From NCBI GenBank assembly GCA_023460615.1, contig JAEWPL010000003.1, positions 1 to 15,426 on the forward strand: a stretch of DNA of 15,426 bases. The letters run 5' to 3'. The notes below the pieces were generated by a model that was not told the origin of the DNA, did no database searches, and was given only the letters and a program-made list of their open reading frames with translations. This stretch comes from Pseudomonadota bacterium. GTDB taxonomy: Bacteria > Pseudomonadota > Gammaproteobacteria > Enterobacterales > Succinivibrionaceae. A program made the translations under genes and the position numbers. How positions within the stretch are numbered: the stretch's first letter is position 1; each line of letters opens with the position of its first letter. Positions 1 through 6,723 of this stretch are shown one piece after another.

Positions 1-332
1 TTGATTTTTAGCAGATCGATAACAACGGAGTTCATCCACTCAATAACTTGTGGTAAGTCATTTAACTTTGGTAATCTTGCTTTATCTAGTATGGAGCCAT
101 CTTGAATACCTGAGTTTTTGATTAAATCTACAATATTACGAATTCCAACTGCTATTTGCTGCTTGGTAGCTTTTAGTCTTTGCGATTCAAATGTGCGCTT
201 ACCCACTAAAGCAACTGTATCATCAAGCTTGTTTTGAAGCGATAACGCATAGGTAAATAACTCGTCATAGGGCAAACTGCAGTCTGCAGCAGTTTGAACC
301 TTGATTAGATTGTTAAGTACCAAAGCGCCCAT
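1..332 (-). CDS. Unrecognised protein, partial (3' end outside window)
   Basis: An open frame reads on the minus strand from an ATG at 332 to the left edge (about 110 codons, no stop). The product starts MGALVLNNLIKVQTAADCSL and continues as a charged, probably helical chain without an evident signal peptide or membrane segment. An AGGA-type ribosome binding site lies about 10 nt upstream, and the start is only 20 nt beyond the stop of the preceding ORF, so the two are probably co-transcribed. I do not recognise the family. Its place after an IS66-type tnpB suggests a passenger or accessory ORF of that element, but it does not resemble the start of the IS66 TnpC transposase. That link is inference only. 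Confidence 0.5.
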   Translation of the reverse strand, partial: MGALVLNNLIKVQTAADCSLPYDELFTYALSLQNKLDDTVALVGKRTFESQRLKATKQQIAVGIRNIVDLIKNSGIQDGSILDKARLPKLNDLPQVIEWMNSVVIDLLKI

Positions 333-352
333 GTTAAAGATCCTAAGCTTAA

Positions 353-922
353 TTATTCTTGAGTGGTTGCTGTCTTTTTAGGTCTACCGCCAGCATGCTT
401 AGGAGCAAAAAGCTCTTTGTATTTAGCTGTAGTGTAGAAGTGCAAATCATGAATACGACCTAAGATGGTGGTCTTGTTATACTGTTTGCCATCGTTTCTA
501 TAGCTATCTGAACGCACTAAGTAAATAATGCCTTTCATGTTTTTTATGATTATGCCTTTTTGATTTAGGTACTCCTCAGGAATACCTTTAACATCCTCCA
601 TTGCAGGCACAGGGTGAATTCTTTTTCTACCGCCTAATTTGCATTCATCAGGAGATTTCTTTTTGACATAAACTCTAGTGTGTCTTTGCTCAGGCTCTGT
701 ATAGTCAGAGCTTTTACGAGCTGCACCTCCTAGTTTAAAGCTCTTTTTATACTCCTCAACAGAGTAGAACTTATTATCAACAATCTTTCCAATAACCTTA
801 GCACTATTTCCTACACGTTCAACCACAGAAGGCACAGCGCCTTTATGAATAATTCTTGCTTTAGTATTGTCGTAAGGAAAGCCTTCAATACCAGGCTTTG
901 GTACATAACTGAGCTTGTTCAT
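353..922 (-). CDS. Hypothetical protein with internal duplication and AT-hook-like tail
   Basis: 189 residues, basic, no signal peptide or membrane segment. The chain contains a duplicated module. The first copy (about residues 25-70) has VIGKIVDNKFYSVEEYKKSF followed by a K-L-G-G basic patch. The second (about 125-185) has an ILGRI..LHFYTTAKYKELF stretch ending in AGGRPKK. The pattern 'tyrosine/arginine stretch, IG(K/R)I, FY(S/T)xxxYK' recalls the N-terminal segment of some DDE transposases. The GGRPKK tail and an internal GGRKR resemble AT-hook cores, so DNA binding is plausible. It lies downstream of the IS66-type tnpB, where tnpC would be expected, so it may be an accessory ORF of the element or a neighbour. 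The family is not recognised. Confidence 0.55.
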   Translation of the reverse strand: MNKLSYVPKPGIEGFPYDNTKARIIHKGAVPSVVERVGNSAKVIGKIVDNKFYSVEEYKKSFKLGGAARKSSDYTEPEQRHTRVYVKKKSPDECKLGGRKRIHPVPAMEDVKGIPEEYLNQKGIIIKNMKGIIYLVRSDSYRNDGKQYNKTTILGRIHDLHFYTTAKYKELFAPKHAGGRPKKTATTQE

Positions 923-954
923 AATACATCCATGTAACTAACCACTTTGAATAT

Positions 955-960
955 ATTATA
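955..960 (-). promoter_or_regulatory. Possible -10 box upstream of the 189-residue ORF
   Basis: On the minus strand a perfect TATAAT lies about 35 nt upstream of the ATG at 922. No convincing -35 hexamer is seen at the usual 16-18 nt spacing, so this is a weak call in a very AT-rich gap (923-1079). The gap otherwise holds no recognisable gene. Confidence 0.25.
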
Positions 961-1079
961 CTACTAAACAAGGAAATTATCACCTAAAATTGCAACTATT
1001 TTTCCTTATATTTCAATAAGTTAATAGATAAAATCGATCTAATTTTTATATCGTTTAAATACTAATTTTTCTATACAAA

Positions 1080-1427
1080 TCAACAACTTGCATTTAAGAT
1101 TAAAGAACGTAATTCCTCCCTTGTAATTTTGTCAGGTGAACACTCCATTTTCTCTAGCTTTACCTTAAATCTGCCCGAGTAAGTTATGCGAGTGGTTAAG
1201 TCATAACCTTGCAAATCACTGTGCAATATTCTCAATCTTGAGCGGTGCTCATTAAACATTACTACCCAAACCTCCTCATCAGGCTCCCACTCAAATCCTA
1301 ATTGATTTGACACCATCATATTGTACAGACGTAAAATGCCATACCTTCCATTAACAGGTGTTCTGATTAGGTAGATTTTTCCTTTGTTTAATAGCGTGCT
1401 GTTTTGAACCTGCGGTAGTGTAATCAT
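1080..1427 (-). CDS. tnpB: IS66 family accessory protein TnpB-like
   Basis: 115 residues with the IS66 Orf2/TnpB layout: an N-terminal GKIYLIRTPVNGRYGILRL segment, a central VWVVMFNEHRSRLRILHSDL segment and the aromatic-basic GRFKV near residue 88. These correspond to the family pattern 'vYla...tDmRkg..gL', 'lFvF..rr.driKiL.wDg.G' and 'l.rGrF.wp'. TnpB is needed for transposition of canonical IS66 elements together with TnpA and TnpC; its biochemical role is poorly defined. The ATG at 1427 is preceded by TAGGAG at good spacing and follows the tnpA stop (1437-1439) by 9 nt, the usual tnpA-tnpB arrangement. Several usually conserved positions (the D-M-R-K region) are altered, so this is a divergent member. 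No tnpC follows inside the window. Confidence 0.7.
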   Translation of the reverse strand: MITLPQVQNSTLLNKGKIYLIRTPVNGRYGILRLYNMMVSNQLGFEWEPDEEVWVVMFNEHRSRLRILHSDLQGYDLTTRITYSGRFKVKLEKMECSPDKITREELRSLILNASC

Positions 1428-1436
1428 CTACGACTC

Positions 1437-1600
1437 CTACTTATTTGATACCATTTGGCTTACCAACTGCACTATGGATACAGCTGCATCTTGAGTGCAC
1501 TTACAGATATTCAAACTAAACTTCAAGTCTCCCTTTTCAACATTCAAGGTGACACCTTCAGTTACAAAACAACTTGCTTTGTTTGCTTGAGTATATGAAT
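1437..1600 (-). pseudogene. tnpA: 3' fragment of IS66 tnpA, cut by an IS110 element
   Basis: Reading minus, an open frame ends with TAG at 1439-1437. It encodes an ASCFVTEGVTLNVEKGDLKF segment and then a helical SIVQLVSQMVSN tail. This matches the C-terminal pattern of IS66 OrfA: a short beta segment 'v.l..G..l.l..' then a helix. It sits just upstream of tnpB, as expected. The upstream (N-terminal) part of tnpA is missing: beyond about 1600 the sequence becomes the left end of the IS110 element. The frame stays open a little further by chance, so the exact junction is uncertain. Insertion of the IS110 element inactivated this gene. Confidence 0.55.
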
Positions 1601-1726
1601 GGTATGTAGAGAACGGCGATACACGGACGCTCGCTAATCTCCAGGTACTTCAGTCAAAGCTCAATCATCCTAGGCAGTAGCTTTCATTGAAGAGTTTTCA
1701 TAAACAAACTTTTCGGAGCCATTCCC

Positions 1727-2863
1727 ATGAAGGCAGCCAGATTCACAGCAGATGAAATTGAGCGTGTTGCTTATCTTACCACAAAAGGATATCTGCCTGT
1801 TGCAGTTGATGTAGCATCAAGAGTCTTTCAGGTATGCTACTACGATTTAGGAGCAAAGCATGTCAGAAACTATCAGCTTTCCAGAGTAAAATTCTTTGAA
1901 TTCATCAATGATACCCATACACCAAGAAAGCTGATTGGCATTGAAGCCTGTGGTTCATGCAATTATCTTTGCAGATACATTGAGGATCATAACCATAAGT
2001 GTCATATTCTGCCAGCTCAAAAGGTAAAAGCCTTTTTACATCTTGATAAAACAGACAGAATTGATGCCTTGGGTATCTTAAAGGCACTAATTACACCATC
2101 AATGCAGCATATTCCTGCAAGAACACAGGAAAACCAGTATCTGCTGAATCTTATAACCGTACGAGATCAGCTTAACAAGCAGTTTGTTCAGACGGTCAAT
2201 GCAGCTCATGCCTTTCTGTATGAATCAGGTGTGGTGGCAGGTACAGCTTCTGTAGCATCAGCAACTAAGGTAACAGAGGCCTTAAAAGCACTCTGTAATA
2301 CTGAAACTGAAAAAGAGAATTCAGAGGATGACTGCAGTTACAGTCACTTAAATTGCATCAGTGAAAGTCTGCTCAGTAACATTGAGTCTCTGCAGACAAA
2401 GATAAAAGAGATTAACTCTCATCTCTTATCTTATGCTTCAAACAATGAAATCTGCTCTAACCTTCAGACAGTTCCTGGTATAGGTAAGCTTTCAGCTGTA
2501 GCACTGTATGCTGCTATGGGTGATCCAGAGAGATTCTCCTCATCAAGAGCTTTTGCAGCTTTCATCGGAGTGGCTCCGGTAACTACAGGTACAGGAGGTA
2601 AAACCACAGTCCTTGGTATTCGCAAGTCTGGTATTCAGAGCATTAAAAAGATGCTTTATATGGGCTCAATGGTTTATTTAAGTCAGGCAATGAAAAATGG
2701 TACTGAATCATCATGGCTAAAACAGAGACTTAATCAGAACCGTTCTAAAAAAATCATCATCTGCGCCATAATGAACAGACTTGCCCGTATTGCCTATGCA
2801 ATAGCCAAATCAGGACAAGCTTTTGATGAAACCAAATGCAATATGATTAAAAAACTGAGGTAA
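1727..2863 (+). CDS. IS110 family transposase (RuvC-like DEDD)
   Basis: 378 residues. The N-terminal DEDD domain is visible: D28 in VAVDVAS, E73 in GIEACGS, and D110/D113 in DKTDRIDALG. A long helical linker follows (about 135-240). The C-terminal Transposase_20 domain starts with the helix-hairpin-helix-like VPGIGKLSAVALYAAMGDP (249-267) and ends in basic helices. IS110 enzymes are RNA-guided recombinases that join element and target through a bridge RNA. The start is preceded by CGGAG about 9 nt upstream. Odd point: the segment that normally carries the catalytic serine reads PVTTGTGGK (284-292) and contains no serine, whereas the two other IS110 proteins here have PAHSGTGG and PSQHSTGG. 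Either threonine substitutes, the serine is aligned elsewhere (SSSRAF, 271-276, is close by), or the enzyme is inactive. Frame intact, no internal stop. Confidence 0.9.
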   Translation: MKAARFTADEIERVAYLTTKGYLPVAVDVASRVFQVCYYDLGAKHVRNYQLSRVKFFEFINDTHTPRKLIGIEACGSCNYLCRYIEDHNHKCHILPAQKVKAFLHLDKTDRIDALGILKALITPSMQHIPARTQENQYLLNLITVRDQLNKQFVQTVNAAHAFLYESGVVAGTASVASATKVTEALKALCNTETEKENSEDDCSYSHLNCISESLLSNIESLQTKIKEINSHLLSYASNNEICSNLQTVPGIGKLSAVALYAAMGDPERFSSSRAFAAFIGVAPVTTGTGGKTTVLGIRKSGIQSIKKMLYMGSMVYLSQAMKNGTESSWLKQRLNQNRSKKIIICAIMNRLARIAYAIAKSGQAFDETKCNMIKKLR

Positions 2864-2966
2864 CGTAAAGTTACCTTAAACAGTCAGTATTCCATCAACC
2901 GTGAAAGAGCACCTTAACTTCAGGGCGTCCGCTGAGGTTAATGCTCCAAGGCAGGTTATTTCTTAC

Positions 2967-3076
2967 TGTACTCTCACACTGGAGATAAGAGGATCCACAT
3001 TGGCTTTCAAACTCAATAAAATAGTTTATTTAACTTACTGAATTGTCCCTTTCTCCAGTCTGAGAGTGCAGTTGAA
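2967..3076 (+). repeat. Hairpin repeat copy A
   Basis: 110 nt running from TGTACTCTCACACTGGAG to GTGCAGTTGAA. It shares nearly identical flanks with copy B, 185 nt downstream. The stem arms and the loop segments TAAGAGGATCCA and TGAATTGTCCCT are conserved. The left-loop segment after GGATCCA (CATTGGCTTTC) and the three bases before TGAATT (TAC) differ from copy B. Confidence 0.85.
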
Positions 3077-3151
3077 ACCTTGCCTTCTCAGACCTCCATT
3101 GTGGGACGCCTGCTGTATATGGTGATTGTTTATGAGCTTACTTAATTTGAC

Positions 3152-3263
3152 TGTACTCTCACACTGGAGGTAAGAGGATCCATTGCAAACTCTCAAAACT
3201 CAGTTAAAGAGTTTATTTAACTATATGAATTGTCCCTATCTCCAGTCTGAGAGTGCAGTTGAA
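3152..3263 (+). repeat. Hairpin repeat copy B
   Basis: 112 nt, homologous to copy A along its whole length, including the single C/C mismatch in the 15-bp main stem. Its left loop is shortened to TTGC after GGATCCA. Its right loop carries ATA where A carries TAC. The apical stem is extended from 5 to 7 bp with both arms changed together (AAACTCT with AGAGTTT), which supports pairing in RNA. Confidence 0.85.
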
Positions 3264-3336
3264 GTTCAGAAACATAACATCATATACGCATGTGATCTTG
3301 AATATAGTTCAGGTCACCATTGAATGGACAAATTAA

Positions 3337-3371
3337 AAGGCGAAGACATCTGAAAAACAGAGCTTCGCCTT
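3337..3371 (+). terminator. Rho-independent terminator-like hairpin
   Basis: AAGGCGAAG (3337-3345) pairs perfectly with CTTCGCCTT (3363-3371). The loop contains a further TCTG/CAGA stem around AAAAA. CGTTTTCTC follows on the plus strand and an A-run precedes, so it could act in both directions. It lies between the candidate RNA of the first IS110 element and the second transposase gene, where it could end the RNA or shield the second transposase from read-through. Confidence 0.65.
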
Positions 3372-3429
3372 CGTTTTCTCTGTTACACTTTATATAGAAA
3401 ATTCATAAGTGTATAAGGAGAGAAAACAC

Positions 3430-4854
3430 ATGAATACTAACAGCACACAGACATCAAAATCAATCTTTTCTGAAAAATATTTTTGCGGAATTGATTTGGC
3501 AAGCAAAGTTATTCAGGTAAGTGTCACCAAACCAGGTGAAGGTTCTTTTGACAAAGCATTAAGTAAAGATGAGTTCACCAAATTCATTAAGGCAAATAAC
3601 CCTGAAGATTACATCTACGGCATGGAAGCCTGTGGAGACTCCAATTATTGGGCAGAGCTGATTAACACACTTTGTAATGACAAAGCCTTTATCTTTCCTG
3701 CCAAGAAATGTCGTTCTTATAATCATGGCTGTAAGGATGACAGAGGAGATGCCAGAGGTGTAAGGGATTTGCTGCTCACCTATTTTTTAAGTCCTGACGC
3801 CTCAACAATTCATCCTTGTGTGATAAGAGACAGACAAAACCGGGCAGATATGGCGTTGCTTAAGTCCTATGGTGATAACCAGTCTGACATAACCAGGAAT
3901 GTCAGACGTCTGATTGCATTTCTAAAAGAGCAGGATGCCACACTATGCTACAGTTATTCCATGTCACCTGAATCTACCATAAAAGCAGCAACTGAATATA
4001 TTAAAAAACTGAACAAGGAAGAAGCTCAAAACAACAGTTTTCTGATTTCAGATATCCAGACTCAGAGTGCAATTATTGCAATGCTTCTTAAAAGGAGAAG
4101 TAATATTCTCATGGGATTTTTGAAATATTTTGAAAGCCACTCTGAATGTCAGTACTTTATGGCCATACCCGGAGTTGGACTGTTACTTGCTGTAGGCACA
4201 CATATCATTACTCAGGGAGATTTTACAAGATTTAAAAATGCCCGTTCTTTTGCTGCCTATACAGGATTTACCCCTGCACACAGTGGTACAGGAGGAAAGA
4301 ATAAGATTGCCCATATGTCAGATAATGGTAACCCTGTATTAAAAGCTTTAATCTATGAAGGAGCCAATGCCTGTACCATCATTCAAAAGTATAAAAATAA
4401 AAAAGATAAAAGAGTCAAAATCAGGTATGGCAGACAAATTGCTATCGATTTATGGAAGATTGGCATCAACCTTAAAAATCCTGATATAAAAGAAATCGTA
4501 AGCCATTATGATGCTGAGCTTGCCTCTAAAATAACCGAAAAGAACACCAGCACCAAGCTTTGCAAATTCAAAAGCAAGTGTAATAAAGCCAATAAGACTT
4601 TTGAGCGACTTAGCTCTACTCCTGCAGTCACATCCTGGTGCCAGAATAATCTATTAGAACAGCATAAACAGGACAGTACTCTAAGTCCCTACCTTGCAGA
4701 GTTTAAAAATAAAAATCAGCTCATTGATTTAAGTGATCCTGAAGGTCCTTTCAGAAGACAGTCTGCAACACTTGTAGCATACCTTGTTGAGCATAACGAA
4801 GTTCGTGAACTTGAAATAAATGATCTCGAAAGATTGGATTTAGCTGAATGGTGA
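3430..4854 (+). CDS. IS110 family transposase with long C-terminal extension
   Basis: 474 residues from the ATG at 3430, chosen because AAGGAG (3415-3420) lies 9 nt before it; an in-frame GTG at 3409 would place the ribosome site inside the gene. DEDD residues (this start): D22 in CGIDLAS, E66 in GMEACGD, D103/D104 and D107 in KDDRGDARG. The C-terminal domain begins with IPGVGLLLAVGTHIITQGDF, and the likely catalytic-serine segment PAHSGTGGK has its serine at about 285. It is longer than most IS110 proteins because of roughly 120 extra C-terminal residues (lysine- and cysteine-bearing, then LSDPEGPFRRQSATLVAYLV), whose role is unknown. It shares the EACG box with the first copy but is clearly a different element. 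An ACACTT/AAGTGT inverted repeat (3385-3412) ends just before the ribosome site and could limit translation. Confidence 0.9.
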   Translation: MNTNSTQTSKSIFSEKYFCGIDLASKVIQVSVTKPGEGSFDKALSKDEFTKFIKANNPEDYIYGMEACGDSNYWAELINTLCNDKAFIFPAKKCRSYNHGCKDDRGDARGVRDLLLTYFLSPDASTIHPCVIRDRQNRADMALLKSYGDNQSDITRNVRRLIAFLKEQDATLCYSYSMSPESTIKAATEYIKKLNKEEAQNNSFLISDIQTQSAIIAMLLKRRSNILMGFLKYFESHSECQYFMAIPGVGLLLAVGTHIITQGDFTRFKNARSFAAYTGFTPAHSGTGGKNKIAHMSDNGNPVLKALIYEGANACTIIQKYKNKKDKRVKIRYGRQIAIDLWKIGINLKNPDIKEIVSHYDAELASKITEKNTSTKLCKFKSKCNKANKTFERLSSTPAVTSWCQNNLLEQHKQDSTLSPYLAEFKNKNQLIDLSDPEGPFRRQSATLVAYLVEHNEVRELEINDLERLDLAEW

Positions 4855-5436
4855 TTTTATAAAAGGTTATAAAAGAGTACGAATTCCAAACGTGAAGTAA
4901 ATTAAATTTGCACCAGCAAATAAAAAGACTCTATAGAACATAACGAATACATTATTCAGTATATTTGAGAAAAATCTCTCCAGGGAAATTCTCTGGAAGT
5001 AAATCTGACAAAAATAAAAGCAGAGACAGCCAGACAAGGGAGTTATTTCTCTTAGCTGTACTTTTTAAATTGAAGTATTCAGATTTATTCAGTTAACACA
5101 CAGACTTGTTGTCTTATCCCCTGTCTTTACAGGCCAAGACGTTAAAAACATTATATAGAAATCCCTACCAGGGGTTATAAAGAAGATTTAATCATGACTA
5201 CTGAACCGAACTTTAGGATAATTGCATAGCGATTAAGTAACAGAACCAGAAGAACAACAGTTAACAGTTAAACATCAAAGGAACACTTTTACCACAACAG
5301 CGTAACAAAGTGCCCACGTTATTCTTTTGTCTTAAAAAACAGCCTTGCTTATAAATAAACTTACGTAAATTCATAGAGTTATCTGATTACATGGAGAGCA
5401 AAATTATTTTATATGTTTTTTAAATTATTTGCTTGA
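4855..5436 (+). other. Non-coding region after second IS110 transposase; small hairpins, possible guide RNA
   Basis: No credible gene in 580 bp. Several short hairpins are visible: TCCAG/CTGGA (4979-4997), ACAGC/GCTGT around 5026-5060, a two-part hairpin GTCTT..CCTGT/ACAGG..AAGAC (5111-5140), AATCCC/GGGGTT (5160-5176), and CACTTT/AAAGTG around 5285-5312. By position this is where an IS1111-group bridge RNA would lie. Unlike the first element it has no duplicated hairpin. A 12-mer CTCCAGGGAAAT (4978-4989) recurs downstream of the third IS110 fragment (6062-6073). Confidence 0.35.
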
Positions 5437-6015
5437 CAGATCGCCGTTCTCTATATAGATGTTAATTTAAGAGTAGCTATAAGCTCTCTGTTTGAGGATT
5501 ACCATCGCCTGGAACAAAGGGAAAAAGAACTGTCAGAAAAGATTGAGGCTCTTAATAAAGATAATGAGCTTGTTAAGATAGCTTTAACCTGTCCTGGAGT
5601 AGGTTCTCTTACAGCCAGTGCCATTGTAGCTGAGGTTGGTGATGCATCGCAGTTTAGAAATGGTCGTGAAATGGCTGCATGGAACGGTGTTGTTCCAAGT
5701 CAGCATTCTACAGGAGGTCGTTCTACCTTAGGTGGCATAACCAAGACAGGGAACAGATATCTCAGAACTCTGTTAGCACAATGTGCCTGTGCGGTTATAC
5801 AGAATGCATCAAGGCATCTTGAACAAGGAAAGGATACACACCTTGACAGATTTGCTCTGAGATTAAAGCTAAATGGCAAACCAGCAAAGAAGATCATGAT
5901 TGCTGTTGCCAATAAGATAATCAGAATATTATGGGCAATGCTGACTCAAAGAAAAACATTTGAAAACAAAGCAGAAGAGACATCAGATACATCTGCTGAA
6001 CTTCAGCTTGCTTAA
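5437..6015 (+). pseudogene. IS110 transposase, N-terminally truncated (third copy)
   Basis: An open frame from just after a TGA at 5434-5436 to the TAA at 6013-6015 encodes about 192 residues. It contains a charged helix (SLFEDYHRLEQREKELSEKI) and the Transposase_20 domain with TCPGVGSLTASAIVAEVGDA. The segment PSQHSTGGRSTLGGITKTGN and a basic C-terminal helix (AKKIMIAVANKIIRILWAML) follow. The whole N-terminal DEDD nuclease domain is absent, so the product cannot be an active recombinase. An ATG at 5671 could start a shorter product, but it lies inside the domain. The remnant is in the same orientation as the two IS110 genes upstream and belongs to a third subtype; the second element or a deletion probably removed its 5' half. 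Confidence 0.8.
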
Positions 6016-6297
6016 AAAGATTTGTTATAAGAACTCTTAGGAGAAATAGCAAAAAAGTTTCCTCCAGGGAAATGCACAGAGAAAGATAAATTTGGCATAA
6101 CAGGTAAAACCGGACTGTACCAAACCTGACGCTTTTAAAGGCAATAAATGCCGAGAAGCTAATTAAGGAATACAGTCGCAAACACCATAGAGGTCAGAGT
6201 AGGCATACTCAACAAGAGACCGGATATATAGCTGCATTTACTACGTTATGAAAAGTTATCAAAATCTCTTGCAAGTTTAAGTGGGTCCATATATAAA
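6016..6297 (+). other. Non-coding right end of the third IS110 remnant
   Basis: No gene seen. A nested hairpin is visible: GGCAT (6094-6098) with ATGCC (6148-6152), enclosing CAGGT (6101-6105) with ACCTG (6124-6128). This is a plausible right-end RNA relic of the truncated IS110. The segment also carries CTCCAGGGAAAT at 6062-6073, shared with the region behind the second transposase. Confidence 0.35.
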
Positions 6298-6459
6298 ATG
6301 CCTAGAAAGCAAAATAAAATTCTAACAGATGAAAATGGCAACAATTATGAAACTCTTTGTGGTATGTACAGTTCTCACAACAGATACTGTTATGACCGTA
6401 TTGATGTAAAAGGTCTTGCACCTTACGACTACTGTAAATACCTCGATTCTCAAAAATAA
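6298..6459 (+). CDS. Small unrecognised ORF
   Basis: 53 codons beginning MPRKQNKILTDENG and ending YLDSQK, rich in tyrosine (NRYCYDRIDV, APYDYCKY). The frame is open further upstream to a TAG near 6227, adding EKLSKSLASLSGSIYKM, so it may be the 3' end of a longer, broken gene rather than a small gene. No good ribosome site precedes the ATG. A hairpin at 6473-6493 closes the unit. The function is unknown. Confidence 0.35.
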   Translation: MPRKQNKILTDENGNNYETLCGMYSSHNRYCYDRIDVKGLAPYDYCKYLDSQK

Positions 6460-6472
6460 GATTGTCTACTTT

Positions 6473-6493
6473 AGCTCCATGTAAAATGGAGCT
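6473..6493 (+). terminator. Hairpin, terminator-like
   Basis: AGCTCCAT (6473-6480) and ATGGAGCT (6486-6493) form a perfect 8-bp stem with a GTAAA loop, followed by TTTAATT. It lies 13 nt after the small ORF stop. The T-run is short, so termination efficiency is uncertain. Confidence 0.45.
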
Positions 6494-6506
6494 TTAATTC
6501 CCTTAA

Positions 6507-6520
6507 GAAACTGCAGTTTC
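6507..6520. repeat. 14-bp perfect palindrome
   Basis: GAAACTGCAGTTTC is fully self-complementary. It lies in the 260-bp gap (6460-6723) between the small ORF and the 3' end of the WYL gene, which contains no recognisable gene. It could be a protein-binding site or chance. Confidence 0.3.
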
Positions 6521-6723
6521 GACCTTAATCAATCTCCTATCTAATACAATCTCGCAAGCAGCTAGCATGCTTAAGCTCTTTATTCATTAGAAACACAACA
6601 ACTTCACCTCAAGATCACTTAATCAATGACGGAATGATCTGCAATAAAAGCTGTTTCCTATGCTCATTTTTAAGAGCCTATCTATTGTATTAAGAAAATT
6701 TGATCTGAGAGAGTACCGAAAAG

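Larger units (their letters stand above)
1080..1600 (-). mobile_element. IS66-type element remnant
   Basis: Contains a truncated tnpA and a full-length divergent tnpB in the canonical order and spacing. No tnpC is seen, and no IS66 terminal inverted repeat was identified. The element is interrupted on the tnpA side by the IS110 element at about 1600. On the other side its extent is unknown; it may include the ORFs at 1-922. Confidence 0.5.
2921..3287 (+). ncRNA. Candidate two-domain bridge RNA of the IS110 element
   Basis: Two adjacent, homologous stem-loop domains fill the space behind the transposase. Domain A (2921-3112) is closed by CAGGGCGTCC/GGACGCCTG (one bulged G), then CTGAG/CTCAG, AAGGCAGGTT/AACCTTGCCTT (one bulge), and the main stem ACTCTCACACTGGAG (2970-2984) with CTCCAGTCTGAGAGT (3053-3067). 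Domain B (3115-3287) is closed by GTATATG/CATATAC and the same main stem (3155-3169 with 3240-3254). Inside each main stem is an internal loop with two unpaired strands, then an apical stem: AAACT/AGTTT in A, AAACTCT/AGAGTTT in B. Outer stem, two-stranded internal loop and apical stem, present twice, is the architecture of the target- and donor-binding loops of bridge RNAs, which IS1111-group elements encode after the transposase. At about 367 nt it is longer than the roughly 180-nt IS621 bridge RNA. The structure is read directly; the function is inference. Confidence 0.6.
1601..3327 (+). mobile_element. IS110-family element, first copy (ends approximate)
   Basis: A single DEDD transposase gene near the left end and about 450 nt of highly structured non-coding DNA after it: the layout described for the IS1111 group of IS110, where the guide (bridge) RNA lies in the right end. 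Family members usually lack classical terminal inverted repeats and long target duplications, so ends are hard to place. The left end is set where the IS66 tnpA frame is interrupted. A TGAATGG heptamer at 1596-1602 recurs at 3321-3327 and may be the shared core of the two junctions; a 7-bp match alone is not strong evidence. Confidence 0.6.
3328..5436 (+). mobile_element. IS110-family element, second copy (ends not resolved)
   Basis: Contains a large IS110 transposase gene followed by roughly 580 bp without genes. Neither end can be fixed from sequence alone: no terminal repeats or target duplication were found, and both neighbours are also IS110 elements in the same orientation. The limits given are only those of the neighbouring units. 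Confidence 0.4.

Noticed and set aside
2967..3263. Hairpin repeats A and B as terminal inverted repeats of a separate small element
   Set aside because: Each copy is itself a complete hairpin and the copies are in direct orientation, enclosed in further stems. An RNA structure explains this better than IS ends.
3409..3429. GTG at 3409 as start of the second IS110 transposase
   Set aside because: The AAGGAG ribosome site lies inside this extension and is correctly spaced for the ATG at 3430.
5921..6181. Minus-strand open frame with hydrophobic content opposite the end of the third IS110 gene
   Set aside because: It overlaps the transposase 3' end and the hairpin region. The hydrophobicity comes from the complement of AT-rich codons, and no start signal is seen.
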